Positions 9,052 to 19,155 of a stretch of DNA of 64,000 nucleotides are shown here, in pieces. The notes beneath the pieces are model-generated. The model did not search any database and had not been told where the DNA came from. It saw only the letters and a program-made list of their open reading frames with translations. Origin of the DNA: Schleiferia thermophila (GTDB lineage: Bacteria; Bacteroidota; Bacteroidia; Flavobacteriales; Schleiferiaceae); NCBI RefSeq assembly GCF_003337435.1, contig NZ_QPJS01000003.1, positions 62,001-126,000 of the forward strand. The letters are read 5' to 3'. How positions within the stretch are numbered: the first letter of the stretch is position 1; every line of letters begins with the position of its first letter. Both the position numbers and the translations under genes were made by a program.

Positions 9052-9924
9052 TTGTGGAGTAAAAAATGGATGCGGTGGGGGATTTTCATCGCCCTGGCAC
9101 TTGTATGGGGTAGTTCGTTTCTCCTGATGAAAAAAGGTATGAGAACCTTTACATATGATCAGATGGGTGCTCTGAGAATTGTATTTGCTTGGTTGCTTGC
9201 AGCCGCTTTGTCGATTAAGGACTTTTTGCGCCTGAAAAAATCCGACATTCTCCCATTATTTTGGGTGGGATTGTTGGGTAATGGGATACCTTATTATTTG
9301 TTTCCTCTGGCTGTTAAGCATCTTGACAGTGGTTTGGTGGGGATTTTCAACAGTTTGGTGCCACTTTTTACCCTTGTCACTGGGGCTGCTTTTTTTGGTA
9401 AGTTTTTCCGTAGGATACAGGTAATCGGTGTTATCGTAGGTTTTGCGGGTGCATTTGTCCTGCTTTTTCCAAAAATGAATTTTGAGGTGAGTCCTAATCT
9501 CATCTACGGTAGTTTAGCCATCATCTCTACGGTGTGTTATGCGCTAAGCATCAATACAATATCTTCACACCTTAGTGGCATGCGAAGTATAGCGATCACG
9601 GGGCTTTCACTTACTGTGGTTGGGGTACCGAGTTTATTGTATTTGTTTTCTACGGACTTTACCATGAGGCTTTTCTCCGATCCACTTGGCTATACCAATC
9701 TGGGGATTGCTGCATTTCTTGGAATGGTCAATTCCGCGCTTGCTATTATAGTTTTTAATGAGCTTATTAAGCTCACCAATCCATTGTTTTCTTCATCCGT
9801 TACCTATTTTATACCGGTCGTTGCATTGTTGTGGGGCGCTGTAGATGGTGAGAAAATTGGTCTTCTGCATTTGCTGGGAATCAGTACCATACTTACGGGT
9901 GTTTATTTAGTCAATAAAAAATGA
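9052..9924 (+). CDS. DMT-superfamily transporter (EamA family)
   Basis: A 290-residue integral membrane protein with about ten hydrophobic helices in two EamA repeats. The first begins ALVWGSSFLLMKKG, a common EamA opening, and the second starts near residue 150. Family members export or import small metabolites; the substrate is not readable here. TTG at 9052 is the longest start, and the ATG seven codons in (9070) is also possible. Its 3' end overlaps the next gene by 4 bases. Confidence 0.88.
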   Translation: MWSKKWMRWGIFIALALVWGSSFLLMKKGMRTFTYDQMGALRIVFAWLLAAALSIKDFLRLKKSDILPLFWVGLLGNGIPYYLFPLAVKHLDSGLVGIFNSLVPLFTLVTGAAFFGKFFRRIQVIGVIVGFAGAFVLLFPKMNFEVSPNLIYGSLAIISTVCYALSINTISSHLSGMRSIAITGLSLTVVGVPSLLYLFSTDFTMRLFSDPLGYTNLGIAAFLGMVNSALAIIVFNELIKLTNPLFSSSVTYFIPVVALLWGAVDGEKIGLLHLLGISTILTGVYLVNKK

Positions 9925-10712
9925 GCAATAAGCTGGTTATCGCAGTTTTATTTTACCTGATCCTATTGTCAGCTGCTTCGCAGATTATGAACATTGAACG
10001 GAGGCGACAGCAGTTTGACACCGTTGGCTGGTTTGGCAATACAGAATGGCAGTTAATAGCCGAACAGAACAGTAAGCAATATTTTACGTTCCGAAATTTA
10101 AATTCAATTGAAAGACAGACATATAAGAGAAATTTCCTCTTACTCAGTGAATTGAGGTTTGTCAGAGGCGAAGATCAAACCTTTGCCAATGCTGGTTTTA
10201 TCCATTTTCGCTACACGTACAAGATTGATGAAATACCTGTTGATTCAGCACGGGTCTTTAAAACCGGCAACTTTCTGCGATGGGAAAGTTTTATTCAGCA
10301 GCAATACAATGCCCTGTTAGGGGTATCGTTCAGAAATCTCGTTGGCACAGGCCTCAGATTTAAAATCATACAAAAACCTGTGATCTCATTCTTTTCAGGA
10401 GTTACACCCATTATGCACGAATATGAGCGTGAAAAATCCGGTATAGTTCATAGCGATTTGAGATTTAGTTGCTACACAGCTTTAAATTATAAACCTGAAC
10501 AAACGCTCACTTTCATTACAGCTCTGTATTACCAGCCAATTTGGTTTTTGGCTTATGATCACAGAATAAGCTGGGAGGCTAATGTATTTGTCCGGATATC
10601 GAAAAATTTTGACCTGACCATAAATTTTAATTACTTGTATGATACTCAGCCACCTCAAAGCATCAGAAATCACGTATACAATATTTTTAATGGTTTGAGG
10701 TACAATTTCTAA
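9921..10712 (+). CDS. DUF481-like outer-membrane protein
   Basis: This 263-residue protein has a signal peptide ending near AASQ (about residue 20) and alternating aromatic beta strands to the C-terminus (GLRYNF ending in Phe), as in outer-membrane beta-barrels. The stretch QQQYNALLGVSFRNLVGTGL is typical of DUF481 proteins. It starts inside the stop of the transporter gene (ATGA) and is followed 12 bases later by the Dph6-like gene, so the three probably share a transcript. The function is unknown. Confidence 0.72.
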   Translation: MSNKLVIAVLFYLILLSAASQIMNIERRRQQFDTVGWFGNTEWQLIAEQNSKQYFTFRNLNSIERQTYKRNFLLLSELRFVRGEDQTFANAGFIHFRYTYKIDEIPVDSARVFKTGNFLRWESFIQQQYNALLGVSFRNLVGTGLRFKIIQKPVISFFSGVTPIMHEYEREKSGIVHSDLRFSCYTALNYKPEQTLTFITALYYQPIWFLAYDHRISWEANVFVRISKNFDLTINFNYLYDTQPPQSIRNHVYNIFNGLRYNF

Positions 10713-10724
10713 AAGTACATCCGT

Positions 10725-11336
10725 ATGAAGAAGGCATTTGTAAGTTGGAGTGGGGGAAAGGACAGTATGCTGGCCTTGCATTACGTGTTGGAGGGTGGGT
10801 GGTATGAAGTTCCGTTTCTCTTTGTAATGATAGACAGAGACACTCAGTCAGTACCCATTCATCAAGTGCACAAGAGATTTATTACCAGGCAAGGTCTTTC
10901 ACTTGGAATTCATACCCGTAAGCTGTATTACAAATACCCCATTGATAACAAATTGTATGAAAGATGGGTGACTTCGGAGTACAAGCTAATGAAAATCAGA
11001 GGTATAGATACTTGCGTATTTGGCGATATACATTTGGACGATGTCCGGGAATTTAAAGAGCATATTTGTCACAAAGCTGGAATCAGGGCCGTTTTTCCGC
11101 TTTGGGGTCGCAAATCTGCTGATCTTGTTGCTGAATTTATTGATCTTGGCTACAAAGCTCAAATCTGCGCTATCCAACATGATAAAATTGATATTTCTTC
11201 TCAAGGGAAAGAACTCACGAAAGACTGGTTCAATGCGCTACATCCGTCAGTGGATCGCGCGGGAGAAAATGGTGAATATCATACCTTTGTATGGGACGGT
11301 CCACTTTTCAAATTTCCAGTGGAAAAACCTTGTTGA
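10725..11336 (+). CDS. Dph6-like adenine nucleotide alpha hydrolase (ATP-PPase)
   Basis: A 203-residue ATP pyrophosphatase with the PP-loop SWSGGKDSMLA at residues 7-17 and the family C-terminal motif GENGEYHTF. In eukaryotes and archaea Dph6 amidates diphthine on elongation factor 2. Bacteria lack that modification, so the bacterial reaction is unknown even though automatic labels say diphthine-ammonia ligase. Length fits the short bacterial members. It is the last gene of the plus-strand block and is followed by a hairpin terminator. Confidence 0.85.
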   Translation: MKKAFVSWSGGKDSMLALHYVLEGGWYEVPFLFVMIDRDTQSVPIHQVHKRFITRQGLSLGIHTRKLYYKYPIDNKLYERWVTSEYKLMKIRGIDTCVFGDIHLDDVREFKEHICHKAGIRAVFPLWGRKSADLVAEFIDLGYKAQICAIQHDKIDISSQGKELTKDWFNALHPSVDRAGENGEYHTFVWDGPLFKFPVEKPC

Positions 11337-11354
11337 TGGTGCAGAAAGTACAAT

Positions 11355-11386
11355 AAAAAAGGAGCAGACATTACCGCTCCTTTTTT
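11355..11386. terminator. Bidirectional intrinsic terminator
   Basis: A perfect GGAGC/GCTCC stem is extended by flanking A and T runs (AAAAAA before, TTTTTT after), so it works on both strands. It separates the convergent Dph6-like and hppA genes. Confidence 0.85.
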
Positions 11387-11410
11387 CGATTTTTTACTTT
11401 ACGTCTGAGC

Positions 11411-13921
11411 CTAATCGGCTACAGTTATATGAGTTTCGTGAAGGATGGCGCCGTCATAACGGGTAGATACTTTGGCTGATACAGGGTCTTTTCCTTTGTA
11501 AATGCTTATCAGGCCCTTCATATCGGTTTTGCCTGGTTCTTCGGCAGAGGGAACCAACACACGCGCTATAAAAATTACTTTTTCAGCAATATCCCTTTCA
11601 GTTGCACCTTTGAGTACTTCACTATCGAGGAATATTTCACATTTTTTCAATGTTCCGTCTTCATTTTGTTCTATTAGTGCATTCTTTACAGGGATAGAGA
11701 AGCTACCCAAGTTTGGAATGTGAACGATTGCATCCGGATGAGGCTGATCTGCCGGAGCAGTTGCTTCCAATCTCAAGGAGCTCTCTGTCATATCAACTGA
11801 TTCATGAACATGGTCTTTCACTGCGATGTGGGGTGCAATGACCAGGGATACGATGCTCATGAGTTTAATCAGAATATTCATTGAAGGGCCGGAGGTGTCT
11901 TTGAAGGGATCACCTACGGTGTCGCCAGTTACGGATGCCTTATGGGGCTCTGATTTTTTGTAATAGACCTGTCCGTTGATTTCTACCCCTTTTTCAAAAG
12001 ATTTTTTGGCATTGTCCCATGCGCCTCCGGCATTGGATTGAAACATTCCCATTAAAACACCCGATACAGTCACACCTGCCAAAGTACCCCCTAATACTTC
12101 TGGACCAAAGGCATACCCAATTATAATGGGGACAACAAGGGCAATGGCACCAGGTGCTATCATCTCACGGATGGAGGCTTTTGTAGAAATTTCAACGCAT
12201 CTTTCGTATTCAGGCTTGGCTTTATATTCCATGATACCGGGAATCTCACGGAATTGTCTTCTGACTTCATTTACCATATCCATTGCCGCTCTGCCTACAG
12301 CAGCGATGGCCAGCGATGAGAAGATAAATGGAATCATTCCCCCAATAAACAACCCGGCCAGTACATCTGCTTTATAAATGTTGATGGCATCAATACCGGC
12401 AACACCTACAAATGCAGCAAACAATGCAAGGGAGGTCAACGCTGCTGAAGCTATGGCAAATCCCTTACCGGTGGCTGCTGTAGTATTGCCTACAGCATCG
12501 AGGATATCGGTGCGATGGCGTACAGACTCCGGTAGCTGGCTCATCTCTGCTATGCCTCCAGCATTATCTGCTATGGGCCCAAAGGCATCGATGGCAAGTT
12601 GCATGGCCGTTGTAGCCATCATGCCTGCTGCAGCTATACCCACTCCATAAAGTCCAGCCAATTCATAAGAACCGTAAATGCCAGCTGCCAGAACGATAAT
12701 CGGAAATACTGTGCTTTCCATCCCAACTGAAAGGCCTCCGATGATGTTGGTAGCATGGCCGGTAGCAGATTGTTTTACGATAGAATTCACGGGTCTTTTG
12801 CCCATTGATGTGTAATATTCGGTGATCAAGCTCATCAGAGCACCAACTACCAGACCTAAAGCAATTGAATAAAACACGTGAAGATTAGTAAACGAATAGC
12901 CTCTGATCTCCATGGATTCAGGCAAAATGTTTACCGCCAGAAAGTAAGAGGCAATAGCCGTCAGGACAATCGAGCCCCAGTTTCCTAGGTTTAAGGCTTT
13001 CTGTACATTGCCTTTGTCGTCATTGATTCGGACAAATTGCATCCCTATAATCGAAAAGATAAGGCCAATACCTGCGAGTATCATGGGGAAAATTACCGGA
13101 GCAATGCCTCCAAAATTGTCATCTGACACGATTTCACGGCCCAGCACCATAGTAGCCAGAATCGTAGCTACGTATGAACCGAACAAGTCAGCACCCATAC
13201 CAGCGACATCTCCCACATTGTCGCCTACATTGTCTGCGATGGTGGCAGGATTTCTGACATCATCTTCAGGGATGCCCGCCTCTACCTTTCCCACAAGGTC
13301 AGCTCCCACATCAGCTGCTTTGGTGTAGATACCCCCACCCACTCTGGCAAAAAGGGCTATGGATTCGGCACCGAGTGAAAATCCGGCCAGGACTTCCAGT
13401 GCAGTTGCCATGGCATCGCCATTTACTTCACCGCCTGTACTTATCACATAGATGTAGTAAAATACGATAAAAAGTCCGCCAAGCCCTAACACGGCGAGGC
13501 TAGCCACTCCAATACCCATCACACTGCCACCCGTGAAGGAAACTTTCAGTGCCTGAGCAAGACTGGTTCTGGCAGCCTGTGTAGTTCGGACGTTGGCTTT
13601 TGTGGCAATGCGCATACCGATATATCCGGCTGTGGCTGAAAAGACTGCTCCTATCAGAAAGGCGATGGCTATCACCGGGCTTGAATTGTGGGTTTGAGTA
13701 CCCAACCATGCTAGAAGTAGCATGGCGATTACAGCAAAATATCCAAGGATTTTCCATTCGGCTTTGAGAAATGCCATAGCACCACTGGCTATATATCCGG
13801 CAAGGTCTTTCATTTTCTCTTCGCCTGCATCTTGCTTTTCGACCCATGACGATTTTAAAAACATAATGGCAAGTCCCAATATACCCATTGCAGGTACAAC
13901 ATACAGTATGCTATCTATCAT
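11411..13921 (-). CDS. hppA: Membrane-bound ion-pumping pyrophosphatase
   Basis: The enzyme couples hydrolysis of pyrophosphate to H+ or Na+ export. Motifs are [11 protein letters not shown], the acidic DNVGDNVGD cluster, EYYTS, and a second acidic site ([12 protein letters not shown] and [11 protein letters not shown]). [10 protein letters not shown] carries the Ala/Gly pair of the K+-dependent subfamily, not the Lys of K+-independent enzymes. The longest start (TTG, 13960) lies inside a promoter element, so ATG 13921 is chosen, giving 836 residues. About 130 soluble residues follow the last helix, while most family members (roughly 650-770 residues) stop near there. Whether H+ or Na+ is pumped cannot be decided here. 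Confidence 0.95.
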   Translation of the reverse strand: MIDSILYVVPAMGILGLAIMFLKSSWVEKQDAGEEKMKDLAGYIASGAMAFLKAEWKILGYFAVIAMLLLAWLGTQTHNSSPVIAIAFLIGAVFSATAGYIGMRIATKANVRTTQAARTSLAQALKVSFTGGSVMGIGVASLAVLGLGGLFIVFYYIYVISTGGEVNGDAMATALEVLAGFSLGAESIALFARVGGGIYTKAADVGADLVGKVEAGIPEDDVRNPATIADNVGDNVGDVAGMGADLFGSYVATILATMVLGREIVSDDNFGGIAPVIFPMILAGIGLIFSIIGMQFVRINDDKGNVQKALNLGNWGSIVLTAIASYFLAVNILPESMEIRGYSFTNLHVFYSIALGLVVGALMSLITEYYTSMGKRPVNSIVKQSATGHATNIIGGLSVGMESTVFPIIVLAAGIYGSYELAGLYGVGIAAAGMMATTAMQLAIDAFGPIADNAGGIAEMSQLPESVRHRTDILDAVGNTTAATGKGFAIASAALTSLALFAAFVGVAGIDAINIYKADVLAGLFIGGMIPFIFSSLAIAAVGRAAMDMVNEVRRQFREIPGIMEYKAKPEYERCVEISTKASIREMIAPGAIALVVPIIIGYAFGPEVLGGTLAGVTVSGVLMGMFQSNAGGAWDNAKKSFEKGVEINGQVYYKKSEPHKASVTGDTVGDPFKDTSGPSMNILIKLMSIVSLVIAPHIAVKDHVHESVDMTESSLRLEATAPADQPHPDAIVHIPNLGSFSIPVKNALIEQNEDGTLKKCEIFLDSEVLKGATERDIAEKVIFIARVLVPSAEEPGKTDMKGLISIYKGKDPVSAKVSTRYDGAILHETHITVAD

Positions 13922-13957
13922 AAGAATCTGATTTTCAGTTAATTTTAAAAACGGCTG

Positions 13958-13965
13958 CAAATGTA
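13958..13965 (-). promoter_or_regulatory. -7 promoter element for hppA
   Basis: The minus strand reads TACATTTG (TAnnTTTG consensus) with TTC 19 bases upstream as a weak -33 element. It overlaps the longest possible hppA start and so favours the ATG at 13921. Confidence 0.55.
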
Positions 13966-14006
13966 ATACACAACCATCAAAAATGAAGGTGGGAGGTAAT
14001 CTGTGT

Positions 14007-15281
14007 TTAGTAGGTATTTCTTGGAACTATTTTACTGGCCTTAATATTAACTCCATCTACCGTTGGCAGTTGGCCATCTGGATATTTGTCCGAAAAACCT
14101 TTAAAACCTTTTTTTACTACGTACACAGCTAATGCATCGCCAAGATTTGTGTAAATTTCAAAATATCCATCAGGGTCAATAGGTGTGTTAAATTCGTCCA
14201 ATAAGGGTTGGATCCACCAGTAATCCGTTCTGGCAAATAAGACCACATCATGTTCAGCTGGTGAATAGCCTCTTATAAATCCACCAGCAATCATCACATC
14301 TTTATACGGCATAAATCCAACGTAGATTCCTGCAGAAGTAGCCTGCTTTTCGAAGTGCCGAAAATAATTGTTGTTTACATCTACTTCTACAGGATCGCTC
14401 CATTTGCTTCTGAGCCCTCTTATATCTTCGGCATATACTCTAGCAATATAAGGATTGGGTGCTATATCTCTGATGCGTATTCCCGTATTGGTAGTATAGT
14501 AACTTCTTCCTAAAGAAGTCCTTTGGTTTGACGGTAGAAATTCCAATCGGTATTTAATAGCGCTGAGTGTTGGGGTCCAAATCACATCGAATCCTCTTTT
14601 CAAATATCCTTTCTGGATTTTTTCCCCATTTTTTGGGGTTTTTATTTGAGGCGGATCAGGTAAGTCAACGATTTGCGGAGGGTCGCCTGAAGGAGGTATG
14701 ATAGCGGCTTTTCCACTTTCAACAGTGTAATCTCCGGAGGGATTTTTTAGCGTGTGATTGCCCGCGTAGCTGGAAAATACTGTGGATTCACCACCTGTTT
14801 TCTGAACAATTCCTGTTTCGATATAAGGGGCAGCAGCTTTATTGGCCTGTAGAAGTACCTCGCCACCGCTGTATTTAATTTTCCCGGTGGAGAATGCCAG
14901 ATCGGCGTCCAGTGAATACCTCACATCACCTTTGATAAGGTAGAGTGCACCTTTTCCATCATTGGTTTGTTCAAGCCATATTTCGCACTCATCCAATAAC
15001 TCTATTTTGCTCTTTGGATTGATTACAAGGGCTGCTTGTGTCCCTGAAGGAATACGGAGGCGGTCACCCCAGTAGATGTCATCTCCGTTTCTGGCTGGCT
15101 CCCAGTCTTCTTTATTTGATCTCAAAACCTCCACATTGTCCGCGTCGCAATACAGTGTAGTTTTTAAATTGATCAGACTGACGGGCTCAGAGGTTTTCCT
15201 TAGATAGAAGTACCAATAAAATCCAAATCCAACGAAAACAAGGAGCAACAATACTCCAATAAATTTGAAAAATGATTTCAT
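14007..15281 (-). CDS. FecR-like membrane-anchored protein
   Basis: A 424-residue protein with a single N-terminal membrane helix (about 5-26) and the rest predicted outside the cytoplasm. Residues about 40-190 follow the FecR/LysM-associated beta pattern (WGDRLRIPSGTQAALVI, then IWLEQ and GKGALYLIKGDVRYSL). A Pro-rich linker (about 200-220) precedes a fibronectin-like segment and a C-terminal region. Unlike FecR anti-sigma regulators it has no nearby sigma-factor gene, so sigma control is not supported. It has its own promoter element and lies between hppA and the AbgT-like transporter on the same strand. Confidence 0.6.
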   Translation of the reverse strand: MKSFFKFIGVLLLLVFVGFGFYWYFYLRKTSEPVSLINLKTTLYCDADNVEVLRSNKEDWEPARNGDDIYWGDRLRIPSGTQAALVINPKSKIELLDECEIWLEQTNDGKGALYLIKGDVRYSLDADLAFSTGKIKYSGGEVLLQANKAAAPYIETGIVQKTGGESTVFSSYAGNHTLKNPSGDYTVESGKAAIIPPSGDPPQIVDLPDPPQIKTPKNGEKIQKGYLKRGFDVIWTPTLSAIKYRLEFLPSNQRTSLGRSYYTTNTGIRIRDIAPNPYIARVYAEDIRGLRSKWSDPVEVDVNNNYFRHFEKQATSAGIYVGFMPYKDVMIAGGFIRGYSPAEHDVVLFARTDYWWIQPLLDEFNTPIDPDGYFEIYTNLGDALAVYVVKKGFKGFSDKYPDGQLPTVDGVNIKASKIVPRNTY

Positions 15282-15334
15282 GCTTAATGATTTAAATTTA
15301 TTTGGAGTAGAGTAACATCCGCAGTGGACGCAGA

Positions 15335-15342
15335 CAAAGGTA
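15335..15342 (-). promoter_or_regulatory. -7 promoter element for the FecR-like gene
   Basis: The minus strand reads TACCTTTG, an exact TAnnTTTG match, 54 bases upstream of the ATG at 15281. Confidence 0.5.
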
Positions 15343-15359
15343 ATTAATAAATTATGCTG

Positions 15360-16913
15360 TTACACCTGGCCATAAAAAAGTGAAACTCCAGGCCCAATGG
15401 GCAGTTCCAGAAGGATCCATGCAAACAAAAATAGAATCCATCCTATCAAAAACACAATTGAATAAGGCAGCATTATGGAAATAACCGTGCCTATACCGGC
15501 CTGGCTTTGATATCGTTGTATAAATGCTACAATCAAGGCAAAATAACTCATCATTGGACTGATAATGTTTGTGACAGAGTCTCCGATACGGTAAGCCAGT
15601 TGAGTAAATTCAGGGGAATATCCTACCAGCATGAGCATTGGAATAAAGACTGGTGCCATAATTGCCCATTTGGCCGATGCGGAGCCCATCACCAAATTGA
15701 TCACTGCCGAGAGCAAAATAAAGGGCACCATTACGAGCATAGCCATCATCACTTTGTTTTCAATTCCAAAGGCACTAATCACAGTTTTTAATCCTTCAGC
15801 ACCTTTTACAGCTGATATCAGTCCCAGATTGGTCCAATTGAAATATGCAACAAATTGAGCTGCAAAAAAGACCAGGACAATATACGAGCCCAAAGTTTCC
15901 ATAGATTTTGACATGCCTTTCATCACATCGGAGTCGCTTTTGATCGTGCCCGCACCTATTCCATAAGCAATTCCCAACACGGCAGCACTCAAAAATACCA
16001 GTGCAACAATACCATTTAAAAAAGGCGATTTGAGCAAGCTCCCGTCAGCTCCTCTAAGTAGTCCGTTTTCTGGCACAATGCTTATGAGCAGTAGTGCCGT
16101 GAGCACTACTAAAGTCGCAAGAGCATACTTTAGACCTTTTTTTTCATCGGGAGTTAAATTGTTGATTTTTTCGCTATCAGATGTCTGCAAATCACTTTTG
16201 CCCAAAATAGGTTCTACGATACGCTCAGTGACCAGAGTGCCCAGTACCGCTATCAAAAATGTAGAAACAGCCATGAAGTAATAATTACAAGCGGGATTTA
16301 CTTCATAGTCTGGGTCGATGATTCGGGCAGCCTCTTCTGACAGACCTGCAAGAAGCGGATCAATGGTGCCCAGTAGTAAATTGGCGCTATAACCTCCTGA
16401 TACTCCTGCAAAAGCCGCTGCTAGACCAGCCAATGGACTTCTGCCCGCGGATTGAAAAATGATAGCTGCCAAGGGCACAAGAAGCACATATCCCACTTCG
16501 CTGGCTGTATTGCTCAAAACCCCTGCAGAAACTATTACAAATGTGAGCAGTCTGGGTGGGGAAGATAGCACAATCATACGCAGTACTACACCGATCAGTC
16601 CGCTTCCCTCCGCAACACCTATTCCAAGTAGAGCTACCAGCACTGTACCCAACGGGGCAAAGCTGGTAAAATTGGTAACCATTTTGGTGAGAATCAGATC
16701 AATGCCTTCACGTGATAACAAGTTTACGGGTTGAATCACGCTTCCATCACCCGGATGTATAACTGAAATTTCAAAAAAACTTACTACACCGGACAGCAAG
16801 ACAATCAATAAGGCAAATAGAAAAAAAAGCGTGGCGGGATGAGGAAGGGCATTGCCAGCTTTTTCAATAAAATTGAGAAATTTTTCAATTCCGCTCTTTT
16901 TTGTCATGTACAT
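15360..16913 (-). CDS. AbgT family transporter
   Basis: A 517-residue integral membrane protein with about 11-13 helices. The N-terminus ([20 protein letters not shown]) and the late [12 protein letters not shown] segment are characteristic of the AbgT family. Characterised members import p-aminobenzoyl-glutamate or export sulfonamide-type drugs using the proton gradient. No abgA/abgB hydrolase genes lie nearby, so the substrate is open. ATG 16913 and ATG 16907 are both possible starts. The divergent desaturase gene begins only 59 bases away. Confidence 0.92.
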   Translation of the reverse strand: MYMTKKSGIEKFLNFIEKAGNALPHPATLFFLFALLIVLLSGVVSFFEISVIHPGDGSVIQPVNLLSREGIDLILTKMVTNFTSFAPLGTVLVALLGIGVAEGSGLIGVVLRMIVLSSPPRLLTFVIVSAGVLSNTASEVGYVLLVPLAAIIFQSAGRSPLAGLAAAFAGVSGGYSANLLLGTIDPLLAGLSEEAARIIDPDYEVNPACNYYFMAVSTFLIAVLGTLVTERIVEPILGKSDLQTSDSEKINNLTPDEKKGLKYALATLVVLTALLLISIVPENGLLRGADGSLLKSPFLNGIVALVFLSAAVLGIAYGIGAGTIKSDSDVMKGMSKSMETLGSYIVLVFFAAQFVAYFNWTNLGLISAVKGAEGLKTVISAFGIENKVMMAMLVMVPFILLSAVINLVMGSASAKWAIMAPVFIPMLMLVGYSPEFTQLAYRIGDSVTNIISPMMSYFALIVAFIQRYQSQAGIGTVISIMLPYSIVFLIGWILFLFAWILLELPIGPGVSLFYGQV

Positions 16914-16972
16914 AATTGAAATTTGGGTCAGCGAAAGTAAACCCTATCCTTTAACCATTTGTATTACACGTC

Positions 16973-18451
16973 GTGAGATCTTCTAAAAACTCGGTTGCGG
17001 TAATAGGTGCCGGAGTTGCCGGCCTGGCAGTAGCCATGAGATTGGCTGGAAAAGGGTATCGCGTACATGTGTATGAAAAAAACAACTATCCCGGAGGCAA
17101 GCTCAGTGAGCTTACCATCGGAAAGTACCGCTTTGATGCAGGGCCATCTTTGTTTACCATGCCCCAATATTTGGAAAATACTTTCCAGGCTGCGGGGCTG
17201 GATATCAGTAGGTATTTTTCTTATGTAAAACATCCGGTGGCGTGTCATTATTTCTGGGATGATGGTACTTTTCTTCCTGCTTCAGGGAAATTGGAAGATT
17301 TTGCACAGGCAATAGAGCATACGCTCGGTGTCAAAGGCCAGACAGTAAAAAATTATCTCAAAAATGCGGCTTTCACCTATGAAAAAACTGGAAGAATTTT
17401 CTTAGAAAAATCATTGCACAAATGGAGCACGTGGTTGTCGATCGACACTTTGAAGGCAATAGCTTATTTTCCTAAATATCAGATTGTAAAATCACTGCAT
17501 GAGGTCAACGAGCAGTGGCTTGGACATCCAAAGCTTGTTCAGTTGTTTGATCGATTTGCCACATATAACGGTTCCAATCCCTATCAGACACCCGGCATCA
17601 TGCATATCATACCACATTTTGAGCACAATGTGGGGACATTCTTCCCTACAGGAGGGATGCATGCCATCACTCAGGCACTTTATCAGGGTGCAATAGATCT
17701 TGGTGTAGATTTTTACTTTCAAAGCCAGGTGACCAAAATACTTCATAACAGCAACAAAGTTTCTGGAGTGGTCGTCGATGGTGACGATAAACCTTACGAA
17801 ATTGTAATTTCTAACATGGATGTGGTACCCACTTACAAGTACCTCTTGTCGGATACCCCCCAGCCTTTAAAAGTACTCAACTATCCCAGAAGCAGCAGTG
17901 CGTTGATATTTTACTGGGGCATCAAAAAGAGATTTGCTCAGCTGGATATGCACAACATATTCTTTTCCAACGACTACAAAAGTGAATTTGACCACATCTT
18001 TCATCAAAAATCGGTTTATCATGATCCTACGGTGTACATAAACATTACTTCCCGGTGGAATACGGCCGATGCTCCTGAAGGATGCGACAATTGGTTTGTG
18101 ATGGTTAATGTGCCCGGTAATACGGGGCAGAACTGGGATGATTTGATTCAAAAAACAAGAGAAAACGTATTAAAAAAATTAAAACATAACCTTGGGCAAG
18201 ACATTGAACCATTGATTGAAGCTGAAGGAATTCTGGACCCCCGAAGCATTGAGCAAAAAACATTTTCATACCAGGGCAGCCTATATGGAGCAAGCAGCAA
18301 TGATATGTTTTCAGCTTTTGCGCGCCATCCTAACTTTAACCAAAGCATTAAAAATCTTTACTTTTGTGGTGGTAGTGTGCACCCTGGTGGAGGTATTCCT
18401 CTATGTTTGCTCTCGGCTTCGATCGTTTCGGATTTAATTCAAAACAGATAA
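16973..18451 (+). CDS. Carotenoid desaturase of the CrtI/CrtD family
   Basis: A 492-residue FAD-dependent carotenoid desaturase. The dinucleotide-binding fold is at the N-terminus (VIGAGVAGLAVAMRLA, then the conserved YEKNNYPGGKLSE). The C-terminal family signature reads NLYFCGGSVHPGGGIPLCLL. CrtI (phytoene desaturase) and CrtD (1-hydroxycarotenoid 3,4-desaturase) share these motifs. No phytoene synthase gene is adjacent, but a CruF-like hydratase and a CrtZ-like hydroxylase follow, which suggests CrtD activity. The start is GTG at 16973, placing the FAD loop at the expected distance; the first ATG would cut into it. Confidence 0.85.
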   Translation: MRSSKNSVAVIGAGVAGLAVAMRLAGKGYRVHVYEKNNYPGGKLSELTIGKYRFDAGPSLFTMPQYLENTFQAAGLDISRYFSYVKHPVACHYFWDDGTFLPASGKLEDFAQAIEHTLGVKGQTVKNYLKNAAFTYEKTGRIFLEKSLHKWSTWLSIDTLKAIAYFPKYQIVKSLHEVNEQWLGHPKLVQLFDRFATYNGSNPYQTPGIMHIIPHFEHNVGTFFPTGGMHAITQALYQGAIDLGVDFYFQSQVTKILHNSNKVSGVVVDGDDKPYEIVISNMDVVPTYKYLLSDTPQPLKVLNYPRSSSALIFYWGIKKRFAQLDMHNIFFSNDYKSEFDHIFHQKSVYHDPTVYINITSRWNTADAPEGCDNWFVMVNVPGNTGQNWDDLIQKTRENVLKKLKHNLGQDIEPLIEAEGILDPRSIEQKTFSYQGSLYGASSNDMFSAFARHPNFNQSIKNLYFCGGSVHPGGGIPLCLLSASIVSDLIQNR

Positions 18452-18462
18452 TTTAAAAAAGA

Positions 18463-19155
18463 ATGCATTCGGATATTCAAAAAAATGGAGATGCCAGCTT
18501 AATGTCTAAAGCCAGAGCGGTCTACATGGAGTTAGACAGCTATTTGCTGATTTTGGTGATAGCTATGCATGCATGGGCAATATTTGCCTTTCAGATTCCT
18601 GTACTCAGAGATATTTTTTTACCACTTACGCCTCTTACATTGATCATTGCTGCTATAGTGGCCTACAGAAGTTATCAAGGGGGAGCAGGCAAAGTGTTTT
18701 TGTTGTTTTTTAGTATTTTCTCACTCGGGTTTTTGGTAGAGATGCTTGGGGTCAATACTGGCTTTCCATTTGGATCATACTCGTATGGAACTGTCCTCGG
18801 GCCTAAAATAATGGGCACACCGGTAATAATTGGTTTAAATTGGTTTATCTTGTTTTCAGGAATTGTGTATATACTCAATTTGGTAAAAATTCCAAAATTA
18901 GGCAAAGCTCTTTTTGGAGCGCTCTTGATTACAGGAATTGATATTCTAATTGAGCCGGTGGCTATTTATCTTGGTTTTTGGGAGTGGAAATTCATAAATC
19001 CACCGGCTGAAAACTACCTGGGGTGGTTTACTGTTGGGTTCATAATGTTTATGGTGAATTATGTATTCTTTAACTCATTAAAAGTGACCCGGAAGGCATT
19101 TTGGGTGGTTGTTATCTTTGTATTGTTTTTTGTGTTACAAAATTTAATTTTATGA
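18463..19155 (+). CDS. cruF: CruF-like carotenoid 1,2-hydratase
   Basis: A 230-residue membrane protein with about six to seven helices and the motif EMLGVNTGFPFGSYSYG plus LNWFILFSG typical of the DUF422/CruF carotenoid family. CruF adds water across the terminal 1,2 double bond of acyclic carotenoid ends, giving a tertiary hydroxyl. It sits 11 bases after the desaturase gene and overlaps the hydroxylase gene by 4 bases (ATGA), so the three are one operon. ATG 18463 is used; ATG 18502 is an alternative. Confidence 0.85.
   Translation: MHSDIQKNGDASLMSKARAVYMELDSYLLILVIAMHAWAIFAFQIPVLRDIFLPLTPLTLIIAAIVAYRSYQGGAGKVFLLFFSIFSLGFLVEMLGVNTGFPFGSYSYGTVLGPKIMGTPVIIGLNWFILFSGIVYILNLVKIPKLGKALFGALLITGIDILIEPVAIYLGFWEWKFINPPAENYLGWFTVGFIMFMVNYVFFNSLKVTRKAFWVVVIFVLFFVLQNLIL

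Noticed and set aside
13008-13328. 106-residue plus-strand ORF inside hppA
   Set aside because: Shadow of the pyrophosphatase gene; no start signal or homology, and codon pattern fits the opposite strand.
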